Shown here in pieces: positions 1 through 7,750 of a DNA stretch of 37,914 nt. Positions within the stretch are counted from its first letter, which is position 1. The number at the start of each line of letters is the position of its first letter. Where the stretch lies: NCBI GenBank assembly GCA_945861065.1, contig CAMASI010000040.1, forward strand, positions 1-37,914, given 5' to 3'. The position numbers and the translations under genes are program-made. Below the pieces are notes generated by a model, which had not been told where the DNA came from, ran no database searches, and saw nothing but the letters and a program-made list of their open reading frames with translations. Source of the DNA: Klebsiella pneumoniae (GTDB taxonomy: Bacteria; Myxococcota_A; UBA796; GCA-2862545).

Positions 1-5
1 CCTTA

Positions 6-184
6 GGGCCCGCGCAAAAATAAGTTGCAGCATCGAGGGCTTGATGGCGCCCGCCGCGCAAGGCGCGGGGTGCAGCCGAACCGAGGAGTACGTGGCGTAC
101 TTCGCAGGTTCGGCGGGGTCCCCGCAACGCAGCGCCGCGGGATGCCAGCGAGTCCGAATGCGCAAGTTATTTTTGCGCGGGCCC
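6..184. mobile_element. MITE-like fold-back element with 23-bp terminal inverted repeats
   Basis: Positions 6-28 and 162-184 are inverted repeats matching at 22 of 23 positions; each end begins GGGCCCGCGCAAAAATAA, and the one mismatch is at base 24. The element is flanked on both sides by TTA (3-5 and 185-187), which reads as a 3-bp target-site duplication. The interior holds no convincing gene but is itself palindromic: AGTACG/CGTACT (87-92, 96-101), GCCGAACC/GGTTCGGC (75-82, 107-114) and GCGGGG/CCCCGC (65-70, 120-125), all centred near 94-95. This is the architecture of a non-autonomous element moved by a transposase encoded elsewhere. The IS family is not identifiable with certainty from the sequence. 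Confidence 0.75.
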
Positions 185-191
185 TTAGCTA

Positions 192-207
192 TCAGCCATC
201 AGCTGTC
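192..207. repeat. 16-bp repeat TCAGCCATCAGCTGTC, copy A
   Basis: The 16 bases recur exactly at 27991-28006, and similar sequence (AGCTATC, CAGCCATC) extends to the left. In this copy the reverse strand supplies the codons GAC AGC and TGA that close a truncated nucleotidyltransferase-like reading frame. The MITE-like element sits directly on its left edge. Confidence 0.7.
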
Positions 208-258
208 AGCGCTGTCGAACGCCGCCAACAGATCGCAGAAGTCGGGGTGCAGGTCCAT
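199..258 (-). pseudogene. N-terminal stub of a nucleotidyltransferase-like gene
   Basis: The frame opens with ATG at 258 and encodes MDLHPDFCDLLAAFD followed by Ser-Ala-Asp-Ser and a stop, 19 residues in all. The start resembles the N-terminus of MNT/AbiEii-type nucleotidyltransferases (Met-acidic-x-x-x-Asp-Phe-x-x-x-Leu), which normally run on to a Gly-Gly-x-Ala motif that is missing here. The last two codons and the stop come from the repeat at 192-207, so the gene is truncated exactly at that repeat. The family call rests on about 15 residues and is tentative. Confidence 0.4.
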
Positions 259-448
259 CGTGTCCCGCCAGTTGGTGGAGTTCCGCCAGCAAAAGCGTGG
301 CCGCTGCCAGGCGTTCGGTGGGCTCGGCTGCGCGCCAGAAGGCAACATCTGCCTCGTCCATCGCGGAAAACGAGGCGACATCGCCCTTCCACCCAGCGCG
401 GCGCCGTGCAGCTCGTTCTGTGAAGGCAGCGGAGGCCTCGGGCTTCAT
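206..448 (-). CDS. Small protein resembling the upstream partner of nucleotidyltransferases
   Basis: An 80-residue frame from ATG 448 contains DEADVAFWRAAEPTERLAAA at about residues 30-49. That resembles the D-x-x-Y/F-W...P-x-E-R-L-A-A segment common in small proteins encoded just upstream of minimal nucleotidyltransferases. The nucleotidyltransferase-like stub starts inside it in another reading frame, as expected for such an overlapping pair. Its last codons run into the repeat, so the C-terminus is probably not native. No ribosome-binding site is obvious before ATG 448. The pair is best viewed as the remains of a two-gene accessory module, and whether this protein is still made is unknown. 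Confidence 0.4.
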   Translation of the reverse strand: MKPEASAAFTERAARRRAGWKGDVASFSAMDEADVAFWRAAEPTERLAAATLLLAELHQLAGHDGPAPRLLRSVGGVRQR

Positions 449-495
449 GCCAGCATCGTAACGCCGCCTATGTTGGGTGGCGCTGTCCACACGGT

Positions 496-1305
496 TCAAC
501 TTCGCGACCCGTCCGGTTTTCGACGAAGCTCCCTGGGGTTCCACCGGTCACTGGGCGGGGCCATCCTGAGTTGGGCGTCCATTTCATGCCGAATCGCGGT
601 CAGCCGGCCGAGCAGGCGAGGGCGCCACGGGACGGCGGCGTCGATGGCCTCGTAGAACTCGTCAAATAGTTCCGTCCAATGGGCAGGGAGCGCCAACCGC
701 AACTGTACTTCGGGTTGAATCGGCCGGGCGCCGTCCACGACCTGAGTTGCGTCGCCCGCAGCTTCGCCGAGCCAGTCGAACACCGCATCCACAGTCGCCG
801 ACGGCGATCGAAGTACGCGTTCGAAAGTGACCCAATGGGTGTCGTAGCCTCGGTTGAGCGCGTCGCGTAGCAGGTCGTGGTGCTCGCGAAACCACCACGC
901 CGCCGGACTCTGAACCGGCGTGACCAGGGCACCCGTCGGGTCGACACCCTCCAATTCCCACAGGCGTTCGACGCTTTCTGCAAACGCGCCGTAGTGGCGC
1001 ACCGTGACGAGTACACGATCCAGAAAATCGCGTTGCGTCTGGCGAACGCCGCCGGAAAATATTTTGACGACCAATCGCCGACACTCACGTGGCACGAGCA
1101 ACTGGCCGGTGGCTGGATCGGGATTCGAAGTGAAATTGACGCCCTGGGCGAGCGTCGACTCGTAAAACCCGTGCGGATTGGCCGATGACAGCCTGGAACC
1201 CCAATCCAACGGGAATGCCTCGCCCAGGACGGGTAGCCCTGCCCTTCGGAAAATCTGCATCCACAGGCTCGTACCTGACCTTCCGGTGCCGCTCACCACA
1301 ATCAT
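496..1305 (-). CDS. Sulfotransferase family protein
   Basis: A 269-residue protein that begins with the PAPS 5'-phosphosulfate loop: MIVVSGTGRSGTSLW, with Gly-Arg-Ser-Gly-Thr-Ser at about residues 7-12. A second segment, RVLVTVRHYGAFAES, fits the 3'-phosphate-binding region (Arg...Ser). Family knowledge indicates transfer of sulfate from PAPS to a hydroxyl or amine acceptor; the acceptor cannot be read from the sequence. The ATG at 1305 overlaps the stop of the upstream gene as ATGA, and the P-loop follows at once, so I prefer it over longer frames. It is the last gene of the minus-strand run and follows a second sulfotransferase, so the two probably act in one modification pathway. Confidence 0.8.
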   Translation of the reverse strand: MIVVSGTGRSGTSLWMQIFRRAGLPVLGEAFPLDWGSRLSSANPHGFYESTLAQGVNFTSNPDPATGQLLVPRECRRLVVKIFSGGVRQTQRDFLDRVLVTVRHYGAFAESVERLWELEGVDPTGALVTPVQSPAAWWFREHHDLLRDALNRGYDTHWVTFERVLRSPSATVDAVFDWLGEAAGDATQVVDGARPIQPEVQLRLALPAHWTELFDEFYEAIDAAVPWRPRLLGRLTAIRHEMDAQLRMAPPSDRWNPRELRRKPDGSRS

Positions 1306-3092
1306 GTGGAGGTCATCAAGCGGCGCGCAAACTCCGCAAAACGCCGCGCCGTCTCCGCCCAGATCGGCCGGGTTCGCTCGATCGACTCGACATGCCGACG
1401 CCACTTGTCGTTGGCCGGGGGCGTCAGCGTATTCCTCGACAGGGCGAGGGGCGCTGCGAACAGGTCGCGCGGCGGCCTCAGATCAAGCGCACGACAAAGC
1501 CCCAACAACGCCGGTGCGGCAGCCTCCACCAGTTCCTCGTAGGCGAAGCAGTGAATGATGTCGTTCGGCTGCCCCCCCAGGTCGTCCAGGAGTCGACTGA
1601 CCGTAACGGTCCATTGGTGCGCAACGATGACGTCGAGGGGCTCATCGAGCAGGTCGCGCCACCCAGGCGTCAACAGAAAGGACCAGGGAAGGCCAGATCG
1701 GGTCACGATGTCCGGGTACGTGACGAATTGGCCGGAGCGCCACCCATCCAGCATGCTCGCCAGGACATGCTCGGGTTGCCGAACCAGGACGACGAATTGT
1801 GCTTCGGGCCAGACTGCCTTTAGGAACGGCACGCGAAGGGCATTTTTGGGGGTTTTCTCCACCAACCTGACCGGCTCCGCAAGAAGACCCGGGCTGCTTC
1901 CGTTTGTGTCGTGGAGTCGGTGAAAAAGTTCCATGCGCAATTGACGGGCGACGGCGGGCGTGGCGTCGATCTCCCCAAGCGCATTGGAGGACGGTCCTTC
2001 GAACCGTGGCGCGAGGCCGCAAACGCGCTCGAAGACGTGGTGATTTTCGGTTCCAAGGGTATGGGTGGAGGGTGACTTTGCCAGCGCCTCGAACAGTGCC
2101 GACGAGCCCGAACGGGGAGGACTCAGGAGAAAGATGGGTTTTTGGTAAGGTGGGTGCTCGAAGGGCGTCCCGGTGCGACCTCGTGGCTCCGTGGGAGGGA
2201 TCACGCCGTCGCGAAGCGCAATCGACGCGTCGAGACCATTGGTCAACCGTACGCGCCCGTGGAACGAATCAAGCCGGCCGCGGTACTGCGCAAGGAGCGT
2301 CGCAAAGGCCCGGCTCCGGCCCCTCTGATTGGCGTATCGCAATTCGGCATCGCGCCAATTCCTGACGAGGTCTTCTGAGAGCGCCCTGAGCCCACCGAGG
2401 TACACCCCTGCGTCACCGGAAGCGGACCGAAGGACCTCGGTAAGTCGCAACCAGAGATCTCCGGACGACAGCTCGATGGGCGCGCCCAACGCCTCGAATT
2501 TCACGTCTTCGCCAGCTCCGTCCACGGGGGCCACGACCATGGGCTGTTCCTGGGGCGCGTCGATCCACTGCCACAATTGGCTGGATCCGACCGTGTCAAC
2601 AACGAGGTGGACGCGGGCGACGTCACTGTTGTTGACCACGCGATGCGGCTGCCACGTATTGAGCACCCACGCCTCGCCTGCCGCCATATGCACGGCGGAA
2701 TAACCACAATAACAAATCGCGCCGGGATGCGTCGTGATGGGGATGTGGATGCGAAGGTGGGATTTCCAGTAGGGGTGCACGTCCACATGCTCTGGGACCG
2801 TGGCGCCAGGGGCGAGCCGCATCAAGCGCGTTCGCCCGAGGGTCGACCGGAACGCTGCAAGCGTTTGCCGCAGGTACGGAGACTGGCTCAGGGACGGGGT
2901 CGCGGCCATCGGATGGCGGATTCGGTCGTCCCGAGGGTTTCCGCGATTGGACACGAGCAACAGGGCGCTGTTGCCCGAAAAATCACTCGGGTGGGAAATC
3001 CACCGGTCCTCTGGGAGCGTTCCCACCTCTTGACGCAAACGAGCCGCGTCGAATAACAGTGGCAGTCGCACGAAAGAATCTGGCAGAATCAC
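1302..3092 (-). CDS. Fe(II)/2-oxoglutarate hydroxylase-sulfotransferase fusion
   Basis: A 596-residue two-domain protein. Residues from about 20 to 175 look like the aspartyl/asparaginyl (or proline cis-) beta-hydroxylase family. They contain EHVDVHPYWKSHLRIH, giving His102-x-Asp104, then WQPHRVVNN with His150 and DVARVHLVVD with Arg160; these fit the iron triad and the 2-oxoglutarate-binding Arg. Residues from about 320 to the end are a PAPS sulfotransferase: IFLLSPPRSGSSALFEAL (Arg327-Ser331), VEKTPKNALR near 411, and FVVLVRQPEHVLASM (Arg438, Ser446), the layout of tyrosylprotein-type Sulfotransfer_3 enzymes. GTG 3092 lies one base after the stop of the upstream gene with GGAG ahead of it; longer frames would overlap that gene by more than 500 bp. 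Hydroxylation followed by O-sulfation of the new hydroxyl is an attractive but unproven role. Confidence 0.8.
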   Translation of the reverse strand: MILPDSFVRLPLLFDAARLRQEVGTLPEDRWISHPSDFSGNSALLLVSNRGNPRDDRIRHPMAATPSLSQSPYLRQTLAAFRSTLGRTRLMRLAPGATVPEHVDVHPYWKSHLRIHIPITTHPGAICYCGYSAVHMAAGEAWVLNTWQPHRVVNNSDVARVHLVVDTVGSSQLWQWIDAPQEQPMVVAPVDGAGEDVKFEALGAPIELSSGDLWLRLTEVLRSASGDAGVYLGGLRALSEDLVRNWRDAELRYANQRGRSRAFATLLAQYRGRLDSFHGRVRLTNGLDASIALRDGVIPPTEPRGRTGTPFEHPPYQKPIFLLSPPRSGSSALFEALAKSPSTHTLGTENHHVFERVCGLAPRFEGPSSNALGEIDATPAVARQLRMELFHRLHDTNGSSPGLLAEPVRLVEKTPKNALRVPFLKAVWPEAQFVVLVRQPEHVLASMLDGWRSGQFVTYPDIVTRSGLPWSFLLTPGWRDLLDEPLDVIVAHQWTVTVSRLLDDLGGQPNDIIHCFAYEELVEAAAPALLGLCRALDLRPPRDLFAAPLALSRNTLTPPANDKWRRHVESIERTRPIWAETARRFAEFARRLMTST

Positions 3093-3093
3093 G

Positions 3094-5517
3094 TTAGAAC
3101 CGCTCCAACAACGTTCCCAAGGTAACCGTGTGTACAATTGGAATATTTCGGGTCGTGGAAATACGCCCATCATACGTGGCGGACAGTGCGACGTCGACGC
3201 CATTCGCCGGGCCGATTCGCAGGCGAGCTGTCGCTCGGCCCTCGCCGTCCTCCCGCGGGTCCTGATCAAGCGGAAATTTCGTCCATCGGGCCTCGACGCC
3301 GATTCCCGACATCGGGTCGGTGCGGCTGCCCAACCGGGCGAACAGGCCCAGGGGCACACCAGCCTCCAGTGCCCAGTCGGACGGGTCGCCGAATAGGCGC
3401 GCTGTGGACGCGCTCGCCCGAATCCCGGTCGAGACTCCGAGGTGATGGCGGTGATTGTCGGACTGCCACAATTCCAGGAGGAGGCCGGCCTCCGCGAGGT
3501 CAAGTTGAACCCCGGACGAGATTCCTGCTCGGCGTTCGAGTGTGAGGACAGACACATAATACCCCGGATTCGCAATGGGAGCGTGGCCAAGGATCCGCCG
3601 GGCGCGAACGACACGAACCCTGGATTCCATTTCCGGCTTGGTCCCGATCACCACGGAAAACCTGGAATCAAATAGCTGCAGGTCGAGTCCACGCGCCAAC
3701 GTGAAGCGACGGGCCTCGCCGAGTTGGTACCCATAGACGGACGACGCCACAGAAAACACCGCAAACGACGACGCGCCCTCGGTTCGCACGCCACCCTCGA
3801 CATCAACGCGGCGAAGTGCCGTATGGGCCTGCGCGCCACCAATGGTGCCCGTCGTCTCGGCGGCACGGTTGAGAGACACCAACAGATCCGAGCGCAGCCC
3901 GCCGTCGCCCGAACGCGGCAAGCCTGTCTGTCCCTCGGCCGCGGCGAGCGCCCACTGGGCGCCCCACAACGCGTCCAACGCCTCCGTCGTGGCCGTGCTT
4001 CGGGACCGGAGTAGACGCAGACGCTCGATCTCCTCGGACGCCGCAAGAACCCGAGACAGTGTCCGATAGGGCGGGTGGGAAACGCCTTCGGCCGACTCCC
4101 CAAGGCTGCTAAAACCGTCGAAGGCCAACGCTCGGGATTTCGGGGACGGGCGCTCGATCAGGGCCTCGTAGCGATCGATTTCCGCCGCGGTCGCTGGATG
4201 GGCCAAACGAAGTGCCTCCGCGTCGGCCTCACGAAGCACGTCCGCAGCCCGCGCGCGGTCATAGAGGTTGAATTCATCGAGAATCGTTGCGGGCAGGGGC
4301 GACAGTCGCCCGAGCCTGACCAATGCCCCTAGAACAGCGTCGGGTCCGTTGAGATCGGGGAGTCGGAGCTTCTCCCCGAGGGCCCATTCAATGAGTGTCC
4401 GCGGCAAATATGTGCAATTGCGGGTCGTAAAAATGTATCGTCGGGTCCAAGTTTGGCGGGCGTCATCTAAACGCTCCAGGAAGCGGCGCTTCTCCTCGTC
4501 GTTGAGCTGCAGCCGCAGGCTTTGGACTGAGCGATTGTCTCGTGCATATCTCAAAAGGAATCGCGGATAGGATTCGCTGAGCACCGTGGACGAGAACCCA
4601 CCAAGTAGCCCGCGAAGGGCGTACAATGGACTCTTGGGATCGGCGCCCGCCGGGTCTGCCGCGAGTTGGTAGGTGGTGACCGTCGGCGGTCCATCTTCTG
4701 ACCGGATCGAAATCGCGACCGCAAGGTGCCCCGCCAACGAAGCGACGGTGCGCATTGACGCCTGAATATATAACAGGTCAATTGCGGTGACCTGTTCCGG
4801 ATCGAAACCTACCTCGGCCAGCGACGCGCAGGCCTCGTGGGGGGTGGGTTCGGACCCAAAGGCGTCGCGCAGAAACGTCCATTTGCTGCGCATTCGGCAG
4901 CCCGGGTACCGAGGCGTATCGGCGACCAGGCGTTGACCGCGAAAATAATGCTCGGCGCTGGTCGCGAAATCCTCAGCGGTGGAGGTTCTTCCCTCCGGCG
5001 TAGCGAAGGCGTCCGGCTCTCGTTCTCCCGGCCCAGCGAAGGGATGGCCCGGCCATTCGGACAGAAGCCTCCACGCCCCGTCGGACGACCAGGACGCGCG
5101 ATGGTCCGCGACGTGGACAAGCGCATGAACAAGTTGACGCCGCAACAACTCGCCCCGGAGAGTCGCCACAGGGGCGTCTGAGGGAGTCGGCGCGCGTTCG
5201 TCCGCGTTGCTGTGGTCGAGGGCGCCCGTATCGACGTCGATGAGCCCACGGCCGCGCCACCGCGCCACGCGATGCAGGGCCTCGGCGCCGTCGTCACGTG
5301 GCCCCAGGGTGTTCCTCCGGAAAAGGACCGAGATTCCCGGCTGGCGAAGGGTGTCCGGCAGGACGGTGGCGAGTTCGAGAATGATTTGAAGGTCATCCGG
5401 GCGCCACGCGGTCGCGTCGTCCACAAACCAGTTCGTGGCCGCGATGGGTGGGTCGGCCGCAAACGCAGGAACTCGGCAAAACAACCCGACCGCGGCTAAC
5501 AACCGAAAGGCTGTCAT
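3094..5517 (-). CDS. DUF4105 (Lnb-like) exported protein with degenerate zincin-like domain and C-terminal barrel
   Basis: An 807-residue protein with a signal peptide ending near Ala-Phe-Ala-Ala-Asp (about residue 21). Residues 120-235 resemble a zincin-like region, but the expected His-Glu-x-x-His reads HALVH (131-135). Residues 240-385 match DUF4105/Lnb_N: a conserved His in SLAGHLAVAI (His264) and the motif YIFTTRNCTYLPRTLIEWAL with Cys368. DUF4105 proteins have been linked to lipoprotein N-acylation in Bacteroidota; that role here is only inferred. From about residue 530 the chain alternates polar and hydrophobic strands and ends in Phe, typical of outer-membrane beta-barrels recognised by BAM. 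The ATG overlaps the upstream stop (ATGA at 5517-5514), so it is coupled to the preceding small exported protein. Confidence 0.75.
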   Translation of the reverse strand: MTAFRLLAAVGLFCRVPAFAADPPIAATNWFVDDATAWRPDDLQIILELATVLPDTLRQPGISVLFRRNTLGPRDDGAEALHRVARWRGRGLIDVDTGALDHSNADERAPTPSDAPVATLRGELLRRQLVHALVHVADHRASWSSDGAWRLLSEWPGHPFAGPGEREPDAFATPEGRTSTAEDFATSAEHYFRGQRLVADTPRYPGCRMRSKWTFLRDAFGSEPTPHEACASLAEVGFDPEQVTAIDLLYIQASMRTVASLAGHLAVAISIRSEDGPPTVTTYQLAADPAGADPKSPLYALRGLLGGFSSTVLSESYPRFLLRYARDNRSVQSLRLQLNDEEKRRFLERLDDARQTWTRRYIFTTRNCTYLPRTLIEWALGEKLRLPDLNGPDAVLGALVRLGRLSPLPATILDEFNLYDRARAADVLREADAEALRLAHPATAAEIDRYEALIERPSPKSRALAFDGFSSLGESAEGVSHPPYRTLSRVLAASEEIERLRLLRSRSTATTEALDALWGAQWALAAAEGQTGLPRSGDGGLRSDLLVSLNRAAETTGTIGGAQAHTALRRVDVEGGVRTEGASSFAVFSVASSVYGYQLGEARRFTLARGLDLQLFDSRFSVVIGTKPEMESRVRVVRARRILGHAPIANPGYYVSVLTLERRAGISSGVQLDLAEAGLLLELWQSDNHRHHLGVSTGIRASASTARLFGDPSDWALEAGVPLGLFARLGSRTDPMSGIGVEARWTKFPLDQDPREDGEGRATARLRIGPANGVDVALSATYDGRISTTRNIPIVHTVTLGTLLERF

Positions 5518-6368
5518 CCCCCGCTATCTTTGGCTGTTCTCGCACTCGCCGCCACTTCCGGCGCGGTCAGTTCCAGGATTCGCGCATCAATAACGCCCTT
5601 GTGTTTGGCATCGAGTTCGGTCGACAAGGCCAGCAGGAAGGGCTTGGGATCCTTGAACAGCGTGATGCGGGTGCTGTCGCTGTCGTCCAATCCGAGTGAG
5701 CGGACGGCCACGTCCGCGGCGGCACCGACATCGGCGGCCGTGATGCCGAGCCAGTTGGCGATCAAGGCCGTGGCGCGTGCCGAGTTGCTGGAGGTGTCGA
5801 ATCGTTCGCGGATCAACTGCCACGACACGTCGGCAACGACCTCGGCAGGCACCTTCAACGACGGACCGATCTCCTTGAGGAACCGCGTCAGGGTGGCGCG
5901 CGCCTCTTCGGCGCTGCGCACGGGCTTGACCGGATCCCTGGCGCGTTCCCAGGCTGCTACAAGCGTGGCGACGTCAATGTCGGTGGCGATCGCCATCGCA
6001 TCTACGGCGGGACCGGCACCCGCCGCCAACTCGCGGTCCAGCTGAGCAAAGGCGGTCGGGCTGGTCAGCAGCAGGTCCACGTGCATCGCGAAGTCGCCCC
6101 GCGTGGACAACAGCGCAGCCTCGATCACAGGAAGAGCCGAAACCTCCTCGATTCCGCTATTCGACGAGTTTTCGACCACTTTCACCGTGAGGTACACGCC
6201 GGCCGCCGTCGTGATCGCGCCACCCACCGTGGTTCCGATCAGCAGTCCAACGCCGAGCGCATAGTACGCCCGCGCTTCCCTCGGGAGCATCGCTGCGGAC
6301 AATGCGAAGCCGAGGATCGTCGCACGCTTGAGCGCCCCTTTCGCCTTTCCACGCTTCTTATTGTCCAC
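5514..6368 (-). CDS. Unrecognised exported or membrane-anchored protein
   Basis: A 284-residue protein that I cannot assign to a family. The first 20 residues are Lys/Arg-rich and lead into a hydrophobic stretch (ATILGFALSAAMLPREARA) that looks like a signal sequence with possible cleavage after Ala-Arg-Ala. A second hydrophobic Gly/Thr/Val-rich segment follows at about 36-64 and could anchor the protein in the inner membrane. The rest is Ala-rich, predicted helical and soluble. The start is GTG at 6368 behind a strong AGGAGG four bases upstream. Its stop overlaps the start of the DUF4105 gene, so the two proteins are probably made together and may work together in the envelope. Confidence 0.65.
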   Translation of the reverse strand: MDNKKRGKAKGALKRATILGFALSAAMLPREARAYYALGVGLLIGTTVGGAITTAAGVYLTVKVVENSSNSGIEEVSALPVIEAALLSTRGDFAMHVDLLLTSPTAFAQLDRELAAGAGPAVDAMAIATDIDVATLVAAWERARDPVKPVRSAEEARATLTRFLKEIGPSLKVPAEVVADVSWQLIRERFDTSSNSARATALIANWLGITAADVGAAADVAVRSLGLDDSDSTRITLFKDPKPFLLALSTELDAKHKGVIDARILELTAPEVAASARTAKDSGG

Positions 6369-6466
6369 GTCGCCTCCTGGTCGTTGGTTGCCGACAGCGC
6401 CATGGCCATATCTGCGGGGTGGCTAGGGCGCAAACAGATTCGTCGAGAGCTGCGCACCCCTACATC

Positions 6467-7750
6467 TCACGCCTTAGCGGGAGGACGTACTTCCGACTCG
6501 TTCTGCCAAATCAGCCGACTGGCACGCTCATACGTGAGGTAAGCGACCCCCCACTTGAAAAAGACCACCAACCGGTTTCGGAACGTGATGAGAAAAACCA
6601 AGTGGATGAATACCCACATCAGCCACGCTAGGAGCCCGCCAAAATGTAGGCCTCCCACAGCGGCCACCGCCCTGCTTCGCCCAATCGTAGCCATCGTTCC
6701 TTTGTCCCAGTACCGAAACACCGGGCGCGGAACCCTCTCGATATCCGCCAAAATTACCCGCGCGGCGTGCTGACCCATCTGCGTGGCGGCCGGCGCGACA
6801 CCAGGGACCAAGCCGCCGTCTTGCGCCACATGCGCGAGGTCACCTACCGCCAACACGTCCGGATGGCCTGGCACCGAGAGGTCGGGCAATACCCGTACCC
6901 TTCCCTGGGGGTCCACCGGCGCCGACGTCAGAGCGCCCAACCTGCTGGCCTGTACGCCCGCGGCCCACAATACCGTACGCGCTCTCAACCGCTCGCGGTC
7001 TTTTCCCAGCGTGACGCCTGTTGCGTCCACGTCCACGACCATCGTCTCCATTTTCAGTTCGACGCCGAGTCGGGTCAACTGCCGGGTCGCGGATTCGCGG
7101 CAGGGTGCCGGCATCGAAGGCAATACCTCCTTCCCCGCTTCCACCAACAATACCCGTGCGGACCTGGAATCAAACCGCCGGAAATCATTCCGAAGCGTAT
7201 GGAAGGCGATTTCACGCAAAGCCCCCGCCAACTCCACCCCAGTCGCTCCCGCGCCGACAACGACAAAGGTGAGCCAAGCCGCGCGTTCCTCGGGGTCATC
7301 GCACCATTCTGCCGCTTCGAAGGCGGCCAACACACGTCGGCGAATTTCGAGCGCGTCGCCGATGGTCTTCAAACCCGGCGCAAAAGTCTCCCACTCTGGG
7401 TGGCCAAAATAGGCGTGTCGTGCGCCCGTCGCGAGCACAAGCCGATCAAAACCAATTCGGACGCCCTCCGCAAGTTCGATTTCGTGTCGATCGAGGTCCA
7501 ATCGGACAACCTCGGCACCTCGCACCGACACGTTGGCCTGCCCCGAAACGATCGCCCGCAGCGGCTCGGCGATGTCGCTCGGTGCCAACCCTGCCGTGGC
7601 AACCTGGTACAACAAGGGCTGGAACAGGTGATGGTTGCGCCGATCGATCCAGGTGATTCGCACCGGTGCGCTTGAAAGGGCTTGAACGGTTGCGAGCCCC
7701 GCAAAGCCGCCGCCAACCACGACGACATGGAGCGCAACCCCCTCCGTCAC
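6467..7750 (-). CDS. ndh: Type II NADH dehydrogenase (NDH-2)
   Basis: A 427-residue flavoprotein that oxidises NADH and reduces quinone at the inner membrane without pumping protons. The N-terminus carries the FAD dinucleotide fold (VVVVGGGFAGLAT), followed by RRNHHLFQPLLYQVATAGL, a hallmark of NDH-2. A second fold, FVVVGAGATGVELAGAL, binds NADH, and VLWAAGVQAS and DVLAVGDLAHV close the FAD site. The C-terminal 60 residues are hydrophobic and amphipathic (LLAWLMWVFIHLVFLITF), as expected for membrane attachment. GTG 7750 overlaps the stop of the upstream lipoprotein gene as GTGA and places the Rossmann motif about eight residues in. A 98-bp gap separates it from the next gene downstream, so transcription may stop or restart there. 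Confidence 0.9.
   Translation of the reverse strand: MTEGVALHVVVVGGGFAGLATVQALSSAPVRITWIDRRNHHLFQPLLYQVATAGLAPSDIAEPLRAIVSGQANVSVRGAEVVRLDLDRHEIELAEGVRIGFDRLVLATGARHAYFGHPEWETFAPGLKTIGDALEIRRRVLAAFEAAEWCDDPEERAAWLTFVVVGAGATGVELAGALREIAFHTLRNDFRRFDSRSARVLLVEAGKEVLPSMPAPCRESATRQLTRLGVELKMETMVVDVDATGVTLGKDRERLRARTVLWAAGVQASRLGALTSAPVDPQGRVRVLPDLSVPGHPDVLAVGDLAHVAQDGGLVPGVAPAATQMGQHAARVILADIERVPRPVFRYWDKGTMATIGRSRAVAAVGGLHFGGLLAWLMWVFIHLVFLITFRNRLVVFFKWGVAYLTYERASRLIWQNESEVRPPAKA

Noticed and set aside
3093..3614. N-terminal extension of the hydroxylase-sulfotransferase frame
   Set aside because: It would overlap the DUF4105 gene by more than 500 bp, is rich in Arg and Cys without family similarity, and GTG 3092 has a reasonable ribosome-binding site.
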